A stretch of DNA of 64,000 nt from Rhododendron vialii. Lineage: Eukaryota > Streptophyta > Magnoliopsida > Ericales > Ericaceae. The stretch's first letter is position 1. The number at the start of each line of letters is the position of its first letter. The translations under genes and the position numbers were made by a program. Where the stretch lies: assembly GCF_030253575.1 (NCBI RefSeq), contig NC_080561.1:2546001-2610000 (forward strand), written 5' to 3'. Shown one piece after another: positions 45,312-58,605 of the stretch. Below the pieces are notes generated by a model. It was given only the letters and a program-made list of their open reading frames with translations. It had not been told where the DNA came from and searched no databases.

Positions 45312-48300
45312 CTACGAACCACTCCAAGATCGAAACCTGCAAATTCCACGACGATCTTCAGCAAAAGAATCGCGAATGGACTGAACCATTGAACACACAG
45401 CAGGAACATATGCAAGTTCTTCATTCTGCTCCTGCAAAAAGTTGAAATGCTAACTGTGATGGATCTGGTTGAGAGTGAGTGAAAGAGACAAAGAAAGGGA
45501 GCCACATAATACCACTTCCGTGAGACGGTTCTCGATACCACCAGAATTCACATCGGTAGGCATGAATATCTTTCTGTAAGCTATTCTCAGGCTCCTGATC
45601 TAGATCCTTATTAAAAGGAATTCATATTAGAACTTGCACAAGATGAGTTACATGAAATGAAAACCTAACAAAAGTAAGTTTCTGAAACTTAGTCGATAAA
45701 CAGAAGGATTATTTCAGTAAGATCAGGAACTGTTCAAATCTAAAAGTGCAACTCCAGTCAATACAACCATCAGGAAGCAATATTAACTAAATCCAACCTC
45801 AGAATCCGAAAATCCACGCCGTCGAAGACCTTCCAAATTTAAACCACGGAGATCAGCCCTTTCTCCGGACACCATCATGTATTTTGGGACATCTTGTGAA
45901 ACCTTCAAAAGTATATTGAAGTCCGTTTAGATTCTGTGCCGGGATAAAATTTAGTATTATCTATGTTGTCTCGATCTCTGTCTTGCATTTCAAAAACATT
46001 TTTTGAAATCCTCAACATAAGAAAATGGGCATGCAATGATAGGAACAATTCTAATTGCATTTTAGGAGAAAATATGGACGACTACCTTGGGCTCTACACC
46101 CCAGCTCAGTATGACTTGTTACAAGAAGCAAGTAGCAAGGATACTCTTGTATCAACACTGTTAGGAGTCGTACTCGTACACTCCAACAGAGAAGCACATT
46201 TGATGTAATACCAGATGCTGCATGTGGCTTATAGTTGACTTTGTTTTAAAAGGAATGCATCGGACACTGACACACACGATGTTGCTACGGTATACAGGAC
46301 GAGGTTATAATGGGAACTGATGAAAATTGGGAAAAAAAATTACCACTGAACCACCACCAATGAAAGAAAAAGAGCCAATATGGCAAAATTGATGAACAAC
46401 AGTGGCCCCTGCAGTGTGAGCATAGTCCTACATGTGAAACAATTGCATCAAGCTTTAATAGAAGCTGCATCTGAGATAAAACTGCCTGAATTGTTGCAAC
46501 ATTAAAAGAGGACTAACCTCCACCACCACATGGCCTGCTAGAAGAGTATTATTCGCCAAAATGTTGTTGCTTCCCACTTTGCAGTCATGGGCAATATGAC
46601 AAGACCCCATAACCAGATTGTTATCACCAATGACCTGATAATAAAGACCCATTGAGTTGTAAAATTAGCCTAACCTGAACATTAAACTGGACATGTTTGA
46701 AGAATGGAAAAAAGAATGTATTTCTCCATACAGTTTTCTCACGTGGCTTTGAAGATCGATGGATAGAGGTATGCTCCCTTATCTCGTTGTTGTCACCAAT
46801 CTCTAGAAAACATCCATCCCCTGACTGACATCATGACAAAATACGAGAGTGGTTGTCCACTTCAGAAATAATCCACATTTACATCGAATACGAAGGAACC
46901 AAATGTGGAGCAAAACAGAGATTGACTTCCATTTAGAGTCCGAACTTCACAAGGACTATTCCAGCTTTTCTTTTCTGATCATTTTCTAATTCTGACTGGC
47001 TTTGGTAAAATTGCACTAACAATTAGCTGCTAACTAGATAGTGGCGAAATAGATCCCAAGTAGAGCCAAACACATGATTGATTGAGCTCTGCTCAACATA
47101 AGGTCATACTCCCCACGCTTGGTTCAATCTAACTTCAAATTTTTAGTTCAAGCTCAGCTCTTGAAAAAGTAGAACAAACTCCAACCAACATTGGTTATAC
47201 AAGCAAAAATGATACTGTGATTAATTGCTTATACCACTTTTCTGTTGGAATAGTGAACAATGTTGGAGGGAAAAAACAGGGTTCTCAGACGGTTAGGTTA
47301 GCATCAGCAATTCATATACCAGCAGGCCAGACTGCTATCGGTAAGATAAGTAACTATCAATAAAAGTACAATCTAACCTTGTACTTCATGTCTTGGCATT
47401 TAATACCAACCACACAATGATGCCCTATAACATTATTGCATCCAATGACTGTACGCCCAGGAAGATCATCCCCAACCACAGCACCACTGTTCGATAATTT
47501 CGGCACATATAAAATAATCATATCAAGGAAAACAAGGATGTCTTTGCGCATTGTATAGACAAGGGCAAAACCAGACTCACGTCATCAAGACACATTGATC
47601 CCCAAGTTCTGTATTTCCAAAAATATGGCTCCCTGGATATAGTTGGCAAGCATTACCCAACTTTGCAGAAGATCCAACTGTACAAAAGGGGCCAATTGAA
47701 ACACCCTGCATAGTGAGGTGAAGTTACGAATCTCCATGCTGTCCAATGGATTAATGTCATCAAACATTACAAAATATGTAACATTGAGATAAACACAGCC
47801 AGGTAAAATACACGATTCAAGCAGCTAAAATCCAGACTTTGGTCTGTCTGTTGGGTTGGGGCTCTTACAAAGAATTAGGCAATGGGGATGTTACATGAAC
47901 AGAGTTACCAGAGCTCAACTCATATTCGGCTCAATAGAAAAGCTTGTTGAAGATTTACCTTGTTCCATAAATAAACCAATTTGAGCAAATTTTCCAAGCT
48001 CGCTACATTTTCAAACCAAGCTTAACAAACCCACTACTTGGTCCCCAAAGCAAATACTTACTACTAAAAGGAAAAAACTAAAATGCTCGAGCTCAGCTCA
48101 TGATAGGCTCAATTAAAGCACACTTGAGAGTGGCTAAAAGTGACAAGCACACCAAGCTGAACACATGTTTTACACTCAGTAACAAGAAGTTTCAAATCTG
48201 AACACCCCACTGCTAGGCAAAAAGACTACCTTCGTATTTTCAAAAAAAAAAAGACAGGAGATTATTGGGTACTCCCAGAGTACCATATGGTACTGCCATG

Positions 48301-48866
48301 GGGTACTCCCCCGCATATAAAAGGTCCCCATCGATCACCCCTTGTCTCCCAACCACCCAACTCTACACGGGATAATTTGTCGCCACGTGAATGGTTGGGA
48401 AATGCCACATGGTACTCTGGGAGAGCTGAATAATCACTCCAAAAAGACAACTGAAAAAGTCCAAGAAAAGCAGAAGACACAAATTCTACAAAACAATTCA
48501 TCAAACGAACTGACAAAGAAAAGCAGAATCTAGTTCTATCAGTGAATAACGCCTACCAAACCTGGAATTGACGCTACAGTCCACGTCCTTCGTAATTATA
48601 GTCTATGCTTACAAAATTACATACATTACATGTACGGAAACATCAACTGTACGAGAAAAGATGAACAATTACCTGACCTATGACGGCACCTGGATGAACG
48701 ATTGCGGCGGGATGAATAAAGCTAGGGCTTTTTTCAGGTGTAGCATTGTCTTTGTCCTCCACCAAAATACCTGCACAATTCGAGATTCAGTTTCACTCCT
48801 AAGCAAGTTTCCGATAGATACAGCGCAAATACTCGCATACTAAATCAAATACATGCATATATACAT

Positions 48867-48902
<36 letters not shown>

Positions 48903-48993
48903 GAGGAAGTGAAGTGGAGAAATGCCGGAGAGAGAGGGTTCTGAGGGCAGAGAAGAGTGGTCTTCGACTGTGGAGGAGTGACGACGACGACAT
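45312..48993 (-). CDS. LPXA: UDP-N-acetylglucosamine O-acyltransferase (LpxA), mitochondrial type
   Basis: Ten exons on the minus strand give 342 aa: 48993-48903, 48770-48673, 47705-47581, 47486-47378, 46824-46732, 46634-46518, 46427-46344, 45902-45798, 45599-45513, 45431-45312. Every junction keeps the frame. Residues 1-30 are Ser/Arg/Leu-rich ([20 protein letters not shown]), as in a mitochondrial presequence. The body is a left-handed beta-helix of hexapeptide repeats ([35 protein letters not shown]). The catalytic region keeps HIAHDC (H185, H188) and LLAGH (H207). LpxA transfers an acyl chain from acyl-ACP to UDP-GlcNAc, the first step of lipid A synthesis; plants keep this pathway in mitochondria with an end product of uncertain role. 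The length is close to other plant LpxA proteins. The first donor is embedded in a CT repeat. Confidence 0.95.
48259..48436. mobile_element. MITE in LPXA intron 2
   Basis: CTCCCAGAGTACCATATGGT near 48272 pairs with CCACATGGTACTCTGGGAG near 48405-48423; outer ATTATT/AATAAT also pair. About 178 bp, non-coding. Confidence 0.6.
48871..48902. repeat. (GA)n microsatellite at the 5' end of LPXA intron 1
   Basis: On the transcribed strand this is (CT)n starting directly at the inferred splice donor (exon ends at 48903, donor GTCTCT). Confidence 0.9.
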
Positions 48994-51007
48994 TGGTTTC
49001 ACGAAAGTTGGGTGTCTTTGTTGGTGCACTCTATCACTCACTCGATACAAAGATTAACCAAATCGGAAAATAACTACTCAAATAACAACATTAATGGAAC
49101 GAGGTCTCCAATCATAGCCACGTGGTCGTGATCATTTCGTGTTTTTTAGCAACCCATATTTATATGGACTTCATCCAATTAATGGTGAATTTTGCGGGGA
49201 TGTGTGGTGTTAGAGTATCCTCGAGTACTACGTGACCATGTGTACTGACTAAAGGGGGTGTTTCAACTTTTAAAAAAGAAGGTTTTGGAAAAAAAAATGT
49301 AATTTCAAGCTCAAAAATCATGTGTTTACGCAAATAATTTTTCTACTAATATGAATCTTATTTGATAGATTTCATTGAGATCTTTTATACGGTGCAAAAA
49401 AAATCAAAAAATTATTTTTCATTTTTATTATATTTAAATTTAAAAATTAAAAAAAAATACTTTTTAAAAAAGAATGTTAATTGGAACACCATCTGATTAG
49501 GCTTAAGTTGGATTCCCATAGCCAACAAATGCTCCTAATAACACCCAAGATGTATGATTTAACTTCAATCGAGACATAGGTGCAGTAGAATCCTAATGAT
49601 GTGTGTAATGGAATAATACTCATCGACAATAGTTATGGGATACGATACAAGACTCTTAAAGTCGATCTGAGCCGTTGAGCTCCTAATTGATGCGGCGCAA
49701 GTAATTGTTCGGAACGGACTCTCTTCAACCCTATTCTTCAAAGAGTTAGTAGGAAGAATGCAACTATTCATCCCAACTCCAACCCATTTCTTCATTTCTA
49801 TCTCTACTTTTCAAATGTTGATTCATTTTTCTCCAAAACTCCAATTTTCCTCTAAAATTTAAATCTTTAATAGTATTAACTAAACATATTGATGAGGGGT
49901 CTTATTTTAAATATTTTAAAGGTCTCTTTATTGTCCTCCAACTATACTGTGTCTATTTAAATTTAATATCTTTCCAACTACAACTTTTATTGAAAAATGA
50001 ATTACACCCCTATAAGTTATTACTACCTTTTAAAGTGTACCAAAAAAATATGAAAAACGTTCTTCATTTCTTGAAGGGTTAAAAAATGAAAAGTGAGTCT
50101 TCAGTTCAAAGAATTCTGCGAAATGAAGTATGATCAGAGATGAACTTAAGCTGGGTTCGATGGAGAATTGACTTAAGCAATAAGGTGGGGATACCTCAAG
50201 CCTTGTCTTACAGAAGGCGTCAATGGGTTGCTGAGCGGGGATGAGGAAGAACTTAAAAGCATGTGATCCGATTGATGGGTTTACGTGATCATGAAGGAGA
50301 GAGATCTGGTTTGTGAACTGTTTCGAGAAGATAATGCTACAAGACACATATTCTTGATATACCATTGCTAGGAGAGGACCGTGGTGGATCAAAAAAGTGT
50401 GGCATTGTACTCAAAATGGTGCCTCATCGGTCAAATCGGGTTACGAAACATCGCTTCAACTCGAGTTGAATGGAGAATTTGGAGGTAGAATTGTGGGCGT
50501 TAGGCCGGTCTCGTTGTCCACACGTTTCCCCGTGCATCGATTGAGCACGCGAGTACACATCTAGTCAGCACGTAGCAAAATCACTAAGGATTTGTCCGGG
50601 CGTGAGGAGGAGAAATGAATGTGGAACATACTATAGTTAGTACCAACTATTTGCGATCAGTATACCCATGAAGCAGCACTGCACTTCCAAACTCGTGTCG
50701 CTTCACCCAAAAGAATCGGAAAAAAAAAATTACTTATCTGAGAAAAATAAATTATCGTGTCTGTCTATAGTACAACTGTACATCACAAAATGTTAATTCC
50801 AGGTTTACTGTTACATAGTAGTATGTTGTGTGCACAACTAGTCTTCTCTACAGATCCTCGTCAATATTTGACAAACGAGCCGGCTTTTCTCTTCAGGTTT
50901 TCTCTCCACACTAGCTGCCTTTGGCATAGCCACCGGAGAAGCCTGTTTCTTGCTCTTACCTCTCAACAGGACGCAGGGCGTGGAGTTGCCTCAGTTCTCG
51001 CCACATG
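48994..51007. other. Spacer between LPXA start and kinase stop
   Basis: AT-rich, containing the LPXA promoter side and the 3' flank of the kinase-like gene. ORFs at 49565-49795 and 50030-50392 show no recognised motif. Confidence 0.5.
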
Positions 51008-54000
51008 CTATCCAACTGTTGCTACGTCTTGGTTCATGAGAACATCACCCTCCAACAATCGGAGCACCTATTGGCAAAATCAGGAACAAGTAGTAAGTGA
51101 AGGGAATGAACAATAAAGATCGATTCTTCTGCACTGTGATTGAATTTAAAATGCAGAACCAGACAGAATGGGATGCAAGGAGGGCAAATGTACAGGCCCC
51201 ATTTTTTTAGATTAGATCAAATAAGTTGATTGTGGACTTCTGTACAGTTCTGCCGATAATACTTCCTTCGGATGATGGATGAAAACCGTACTAGTCGAAC
51301 AAATATACCTCAAAAAGCTTAGGTGTGACAAGAACGGAAGAAAACTTCTGATGTAGTTCTTCATGTAAAGACCACAATGGCCACCAAAATGATCTACACA
51401 CAACAAGAGCTTTTTGCTATCGTTGCTCATTATATTTCATAACATCCGAGCCTTTTTTGGCTACACATAGGTAGTTACGTTCAACATCTGGATGGTGCAA
51501 TAAGCAATTACATGATCTCGCAAATAAGGTTTTTCCATGTGCTTTTTTTTGTTGGCATAACGTGTTTCGATGTGTTAGGGCATTGCTTTCAGTAATTTTT
51601 CTCAATTCATCAAGGAATCAACATGGTTATATACTTGTACTGTTAGAATATTATCAGCAACGCCATCAATATAAACTGTAGTAATTGAGCATTACAGTAA
51701 GGAGTCTAATGATCAGCAAGCAGTATGCATACCTAAACTACAGTACCGGAAACAATCATTCGTCTTCCTAGACAAGCGATCCACAAAATCAGTATGTTAA
51801 GGTTCCTCTTAAATTGATGCAATGGTAAGGGGTGAACAAACATCGTTGCAATAGCTTACTTAACGACGACATAGTTTTGGAGTGCATTATGGCAATAAAG
51901 TAAGAGGTGTAAAGTATATGGACATACACTAATCCATGACAGCCTTCTCAATACTTTGATGTCCATAGCAACGGACTTGGGGTCTAGAGTTCGAGATAGT
52001 CTTGGCAATCCCAACTTGAGACTATAAATGGTTCTCTCTTCTCCACATCCACACAAAGTTTCAAACGAATCACCCAAACATGTTTTCCTCATTGGTAAAA
52101 GATCGACTGAATAGAGATATTGTCACTACCAAATTGATTTTTTGTTTAACGTAAAAACGTAGATACATAAATAAGTTTGAGTTTCCAAACCTGACACATG
52201 CGAGGCCTTAAATCAGGATCCCGACGTATGCACAAGGAAGCACAGCGTAGCATAGACTGAACCTCTTTCTCTGAGTAGCAATTCCCCAAGTGTGGATCAA
52301 TCATCTCATGAATTTCGTTTTTTTCTAGTAAAGGCCGTGCCTGCACGATTCAAATATGAGGATCAACAAAAGGCAAGCCTTCACAATTCAACATACGATC
52401 ACCTATACATGCAGACATCCAATGCAGTAAATAAAAAAGATTGTCTGGCTTTTATCTTATATTATGTAGCAGGGAAACTCAATTATTAAAAACTCTGCCG
52501 TTCTTAGAAGACATAAGAATTTGGTGACACATACCCATTCAGTTAGGCACTGCTGGCCCTTGGGGCGGTTGACATCCATAGCCTTCCGCCCAGTGACAAG
52601 CTCCACCAACACTACTCCGAAGGAATAGACATCAGCCTTTTCAGTGATTTGGCCAGTTTGAGGATATTCTGGAGCCAAGTACCTAAACAAAGGTGGAGCA
52701 GCTGATTTCACATGCAATACTTGCAAATAGTGTACTATGGGAAAGCAAAAAAGAGTCAGATTTTACCCAAACGTTCCCATTACTCTTGTTTCGACACCCA
52801 AATCTCCATCTGGCTGCCACCTTGCAAGCCCAAAATCACCAACCTATAAAATTAACCCAACAGCAGTAAATTAAAAAAAATTAGCGAAGGAAGAAATGAA
52901 GTCAGGTTTGTATTAAGATGTCAACTACCATTCTGAGAACAGATAGACAAGGAAGAAATGGTGTTCGTATGCCATGCACTTTCAACTTAAGTGCATCTTG
53001 CTGGACAAACATGTCAGGACATGAAGACAGCATGCGCACAGGCACATCAAAAAAATACAAAGACACAGAGATATCTATGGTAAGTTTTATTTCTTTCATA
53101 TTGATTGATTCTCTTGTAGATCAACAATCTCCTGCATATGAGGGAAGCCGCCACAAAAGAAAGTGTGGTTAAATAGTTTATACTCTGGACTTTTTATTAT
53201 GATCTAGTGCTTAATAGAACATTTCAAGAATCTGCATAGTTTTCTCGTCTGATTTCTTTCACATTGATGAATTCAATCTTCTCCTGCATATGAGCCGGGC
53301 TCCCAAAAATGAAATTGAGGTCAAATGTTCTTTACACATACTTTATACAGTCATCCAGTGTTTACTAGAGCTTTTCAAGTATCTGTCAGATATATGAACA
53401 AACTAAGTATGAGTCTTGAAGTTCAGAACATTAGTAAATTAGCGAAGGAAGAAATGAAGTCAGGTTTGTATTAAGATGTCAACTACCATTCTGAGAACAG
53501 ATAGACAAGGAAGAAATGGTGTTCGTATGCCATGCACTTTCAACTTAAGTGCATCTTGCTGGACAAACATGTCAGGACATGAAGACAGCATGCGCACAGG
53601 CACATCAAAAAAATACAAAGACACAGAGATATCTATGGTAAGTTTTATTTCTTTCATATTGATTGATTCTCTTGTAGATCAACAATCTCCTGCATATGAG
53701 GGAAGCCGCCACAAAAGAAAGTGTGGTTAAATAGTTTATACTCTGGACTTTTTATTATGATCTAGTGCTTAATAGAACATTTCAAGAATCTGCATAGTTT
53801 TCTCGTCTGATTTCTTTCACATTGATGAATTCAATCTTCTCCTGCATATGAGCCGGGCTCCCAAAAATGAAATTGAGGTCAAATGTTCTTTACACATACT
53901 TTATACAGTCATCCAGTGTTTACTAGAGCTTTTCAAGTATCTGTCAGATATATGAACAAACTAAGTATGAGTCTTGAAGTTCAGAACATTAGTAACTTCA

Positions 54001-57000
54001 GATAAGAAACTGAGAATGGAATCCATGGAGTTAGTACTTATAACCAAATTGTTGAGGGCACATGGTTCTCCAATTAATTGTTTATCTTTATATTTGGAGA
54101 TAAGCAAATTGTCATAGTGTAAAAAGGCGATGGACGTTATAGAGGAAATGAAGAGACAAGGACGTACCAAGGGTTCAAAATCATGAGTGAGGAGGATATT
54201 GTTTGGGCGCAAATCACGATGGACAATGCAACCTACCCTACATTCTTCATGAAGGTATCTCAACCCTCGTGCAGCTCCAACTGCGATCTTCTGGCGTGCA
54301 GACCATTCTAGTGGATCTCGATTACATCCTGGACATTGAAAACTGCATGTGATTTGACAAGTAAAAGACTGGAGACAAACTGTATTTCCTAAAGAGGTTA
54401 CATGGCTCCTTGTCAAGTTTTGACAGGAAGATGCTCCTTGTAAATTCTCTATTACGCTAGCATAGTAGGTTTCCCATAATGGGATAGCAAGGACATCATT
54501 TTCTTAACAGTATTTTACAAGATAATGATCTGGTAGATTAAAACCTTCAAAAACAAAAGCGGAAGTTTGTAGAAGAATGGGAAGCTGTGACCTCGTATTA
54601 CATTCTTGTCATGGAACATAAATCAATTGGAGTTTCAATGTACAATACAAGTTAAAGGAAAACCTTGCAACTTGATTATTGAGAGGCAAAGGATCCAGAA
54701 GTGATCCAAGGGTAAAAGGCAGACAGAGCATAAGACAGCATTTTGTTTACTCGATCAAGTAAAGGTTATTCTTGATGATCAAAAAAAGTAAAGGTTATTC
54801 TTTGGACATGAGGGGGAGTTCCAACTATTAGAGATTTGGATTGATGAGGGGAGGAGATATGCTTCCAACTTATTGCAGCAATAAAATATAAAAAGACGTA
54901 GATAGAAACAAAATTACCATAAAGATGGGAATCCAAAGATCCATTGCAAATATACTCGTAAACAAGCAATCTCCTTTGATCCTCCACACAGAATCCAATC
55001 AGCATGACAACATTACGATGCTGCGCACAACTTAGGACCTCCACTTCTGAGCAAAATTCACGATCACCCTGAGAACTAGCCAATTTATATTGCTTGACAG
55101 CGATGACCCGGCCATCTGGCAAAACCCCACGGTGCACAGAACCAAACCCACCTTCAGCCAAGAAATTAGCTTGAGAGAATCCCCTTGTGGCTTGTTCAAG
55201 TTCCATATAGGTGAACCACTTAGGAGGTTTTCCAAATTCGGGCCCTTTGTGCTGACATATTGAACACAATGGTGGGGGTTCAGGAGGTGCATTTTTTGAT
55301 GGTAATATCACTTCTCTCACACTTCTGTTCAAATCAAGCCTGTAACTGAGCGTCCTGATTTCAAGGTCTTGATCAAGTTCCAATCCCACCAATGCGTCAG
55401 ACATGAAAGAAGTCGGACCTTTTGCATTGGGTCTTTGTGAATGTTTTGCCAGAGGGTTAGGAAATTCACTAGCAGAGCTGACAATATCTGCTATCCAGGA
55501 ATGGGAATATAAACTTGTCGAAGGGGAACTCAACTCTTCCCTCTCTTTATCAGGGTCAAACTTATCAAGACTAGGGTTTTCGTCATTAAATAAAAAGTTT
55601 TGCTTTATATCCCAATTCATTCCAGAGAAAAAGTATGGAGAGGTCGCTGGGTCTAAGCTTGAGAGTGATGATGCCCCAACATCAGTGGTAGTGCTAGTGA
55701 ATAATGTATGCTCTGGACTGCTTGCCGGAGTCAGCTTTGGCACTTTGATGACATTCCAAGGGTCATAGTTGTCATTTACACGCTCTGCCGCTGCTACTGA
55801 CACAGGTCGCAGTATGGCAACATCAGATTGTGTTTTAGGTGATCCTACCAAATTCAAGCGGAGCACTTTTGGTCCAGACCGTTTTATCACAACAACATTG
55901 CAATCAAGCTGTTCCATGCAGGGTTCGACCTCTTCTGTCAGTCGTCTGTCCAGCAATGCATGTATAATTAGCCAAAAACGTTAAGGTGGACAATACTAAG
56001 CCAAAAGGTATGCAACAACAAGTGGTAACCACTAGTGGGGTATCAAAAGCAGTAGAATTCACTAAGAAACATGTTTCGTACTAGATTCCTTACTTGTCGA
56101 ATACAATCCAGCTAGTATGAGCTCTCTTGGCTTCAGATGCCACTACTCCACAATGTGAAGCAGAAACAATTTTTACCCTGACCTTTGTCTGCGAGAATTG
56201 AAAGTTGGGAATACAGAATCTTAGACACGGATAAAAAGGAAGGAATACACCAAAACAACAAATGTATGTACACTCACCTTATCAGAATCATAAACATCAC
56301 GAAGTTGACGCATCAATCGGATGCACGAATCTGTGATATAGTCTTTCTTATCAGACATAGTTCCTGGTAGATTTTTCAAAAGACCACCAGCGCATTCACT
56401 GGTAAATCTTCGAAAACCCCACAACTTATCTGAAAACACAAATTGGTTGCATTTATCATCAATAGCAATTGCTAAATACAATATGAACAACTATGCCGGA
56501 TCTGGGACATGCACACACATTCAACTACATAATTGCCTCAATAATTTGGATAAGAATCCACTTTGGTCAATTTGTCATAAGAAAGTAGACAAAGGTGTAT
56601 TCAATGCACAATTAGAATATCAGTGATATGTGGCTCCTTCAAAATGATGATGAACCCCTGTCGGGCACTCAACACTTGGTTAAGGTATGAAATCCGAGTG
56701 GGACATGTTAGTTGGACAGTAGCCTAGCAAGCATATTTTCAAACTCAAACTTCTCACAAGCCATTGCATAAACCTCCTTTAACATGCATGACTGAATGAG
56801 AATGTGTAAGACAACTAGTAAACCCCATTTAAGTGAGAAAATAGAATTTGAATATCCCGACGTCTCCCTGTATCCTTGAGATGAAATTAAACTGAATCGA
56901 ATACATAGACACGTACCCGAGTCCACGTAACATAGTATGACAAATAAGATGGTGAGATACTCCAAATTCATCCGGATCATGGGTATCATGATTCTGAGAC

Positions 57001-57627
57001 TTTTGAAGTGATCTTCCACAGCAGGATAAGTTGATTCAATAGTTCTGGTGATGATACATTACTATAATACTCCATGGACACATTTACACACTACTTCAAC
57101 GTGTTTATCCAATCCAGCAAATACATGTGAGACCTAATTTAGCATATTTCCGAATACCAATCCAGAAAAAAAGGCACTAACCAATCAATAACAGAACAAG
57201 TTGGACATACAAAGCTTCCACTTTTCTTGCAATTCAAATCTAACTACTTTTTGAGGGGAATGAAAATCTAAATTTCCATGAGCCAATTACATAGCTAGAG
57301 ACTAGAGAGCATGGTGTAGTATGAATCCAAATTAACCGGCATACCAAAGTGATATCTCTCATCAAAATCACAAGAACAATTAACTCCCACATAGGCAAAA
57401 ATATAGACATACATAAATTGCATACAGTTATAGGAAGAAAGGTTACTTGAGCTTTCATCAGGGATGACAACAAGCAGCTTAACGCAGACCCCAGGTTGAG
57501 CAACATGAGTCAAAGCCCAAACCAAGGTGTCTCTGGGGATTTCCTTAGATGCTTTGACAGCAACAATCACAACTTTCTGATCCACATTCAAACCCTCCTT
57601 TCTACTACCCTTTTCTTGCTTATTCAT
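51008..57627 (-). CDS. USP-domain plus protein-kinase-domain protein (SELMODRAFT_444075-like)
   Basis: Nine exons on the minus strand give 683 aa: 57627-57447, 56429-56278, 56188-56094, 55945-54918, 54328-54168, 52843-52767, 52682-52535, 52340-52191, 51067-51008. All phases match. Residues about 17-165 form a universal-stress-protein-like (alpha-hydrolase) domain: [20 protein letters not shown], later [20 protein letters not shown] and [10 protein letters not shown] Ser-rich linker ends in [20 protein letters not shown]. The kinase domain (about 400-660) has [11 protein letters not shown]427 in IAVKQYK, HRD at 522-524, DFG at 542-544 and [20 protein letters not shown]. The usual catalytic-loop Lys is Arg (HRDLRPNN, R526), so activity may be low; relatives are annotated as inactive kinases. 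No signal peptide or membrane segment, so it is probably cytoplasmic. Its last exon is only 19 codons. A 558-bp tandem duplication sits in intron 5. Confidence 0.93.
52878..53993. repeat. Apparently perfect 558-bp tandem duplication in a kinase-gene intron
   Basis: 52878-53435 and 53436-53993 look identical base for base, both starting AAATTAGCGAAGGAAGAAAT. It lies entirely in the intron between the HRD exon and the DFG exon, so the CDS is unaffected. Within each unit there is an older short repeat around CTCCTGCATATGAG. The identical 84-aa and 65-aa ORFs in the two units are chance ORFs. Confidence 0.92.
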
Positions 57628-57719
57628 ATCACCCCAACAGGAATTCAAACCCTAACCCAACTTGCTCACCACGCCCAATTCCTCAAACCCATTGCAGCAA
57701 CATCAAATTTCTGATGCCA

Positions 57720-57850
57720 TTTGGCCCAACGGCATCAGGGGTGCACTTAAGTGCCAGGAGTAATGAAGTTGGGAGTTCAACTCCTCTAAGGTGATAATCC
57801 AACTATTCTAAGTTCTAACAATTCTAACTTTTGCCGAGCAAAAAAAGTTG
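57720..57850 (+). mobile_element. Probable short SINE
   Basis: An A-box-like TGGCCCAACGGC (57721) and a B-box-like GGGAGTTCAACTCC (57773) are spaced as in tRNA-derived SINEs. The element ends with TTTTGCCGAGCAAAAAAAG. It lies about 90 bp upstream of the kinase ATG. No clear target-site duplication. Confidence 0.5.
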
Positions 57851-58567
57851 TGGCTTTTCAGTGGATCTTACTAGGAACCCTCATGGCTGAATGAAAAAGA
57901 ACTCAAAGAAAGTCAAGCACAAACCCAACCTGTTCACTATACCCAATTCTCCAAGTGAAAATGAAATGTTGCTCCTCAATGTATCTTACTTCATACGCCC
58001 ATGACAAAATGTCAAAGAACTCTGTATCTCTCTCTAATTACTTGAAAGTGATTGACTACCCAAAAAAGAGAAACTCAAACGCTACCTCAATTTGCTCAGT
58101 ACACCGAATTCTCCAAACCCAATATAGGAAAAATCAAATCTTTTCTAAATACAGATGAAGCTCAATGTTGCTTCTGAATGGGTGCTACTTCAAATGCTCA
58201 TAAAAAGCATGTGAAACACCTCTCTCTCTCTCTCTCTCTGTGACAAAAATGTAGGAGTAACAAATTTAACGAGTATAAAGTGAAGGGTCACGCGACAAAT
58301 ATGACAGAAAAGAGAGAGAAGGGATGAAATTGAGCAAAAAAGCGTACAAGAAAAAGACAAAGATGGGAGGAAAGATTGCCGGCTGTGTTGACAACCTTTT
58401 CTCAAAGTGGGTTTTCCATAATTGAGCGCCAAACAAGATTTGGATTGTGTCACAAAGTAGATATGGAAGAAAGCGAGAGGTAAGAAAAGATTGGCGAAGA
58501 CCCCCCCAATCACACACAAGGACCCACAAGAAGAAAAAATTGTATAAGAAACTATAATAAAACTTCG

Positions 58568-58605
<38 letters not shown>

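Noticed and set aside
52902..53730. Duplicate 65-aa and 84-aa ORFs
   Set aside because: Identical only because the intron DNA is tandemly duplicated; they lie between two kinase exons and have no motif.
54766..55956. 396-aa ORF taken as a full gene
   Set aside because: It is one large exon (55945-54918) of the 683-aa USP-kinase plus intron read-through at its end.
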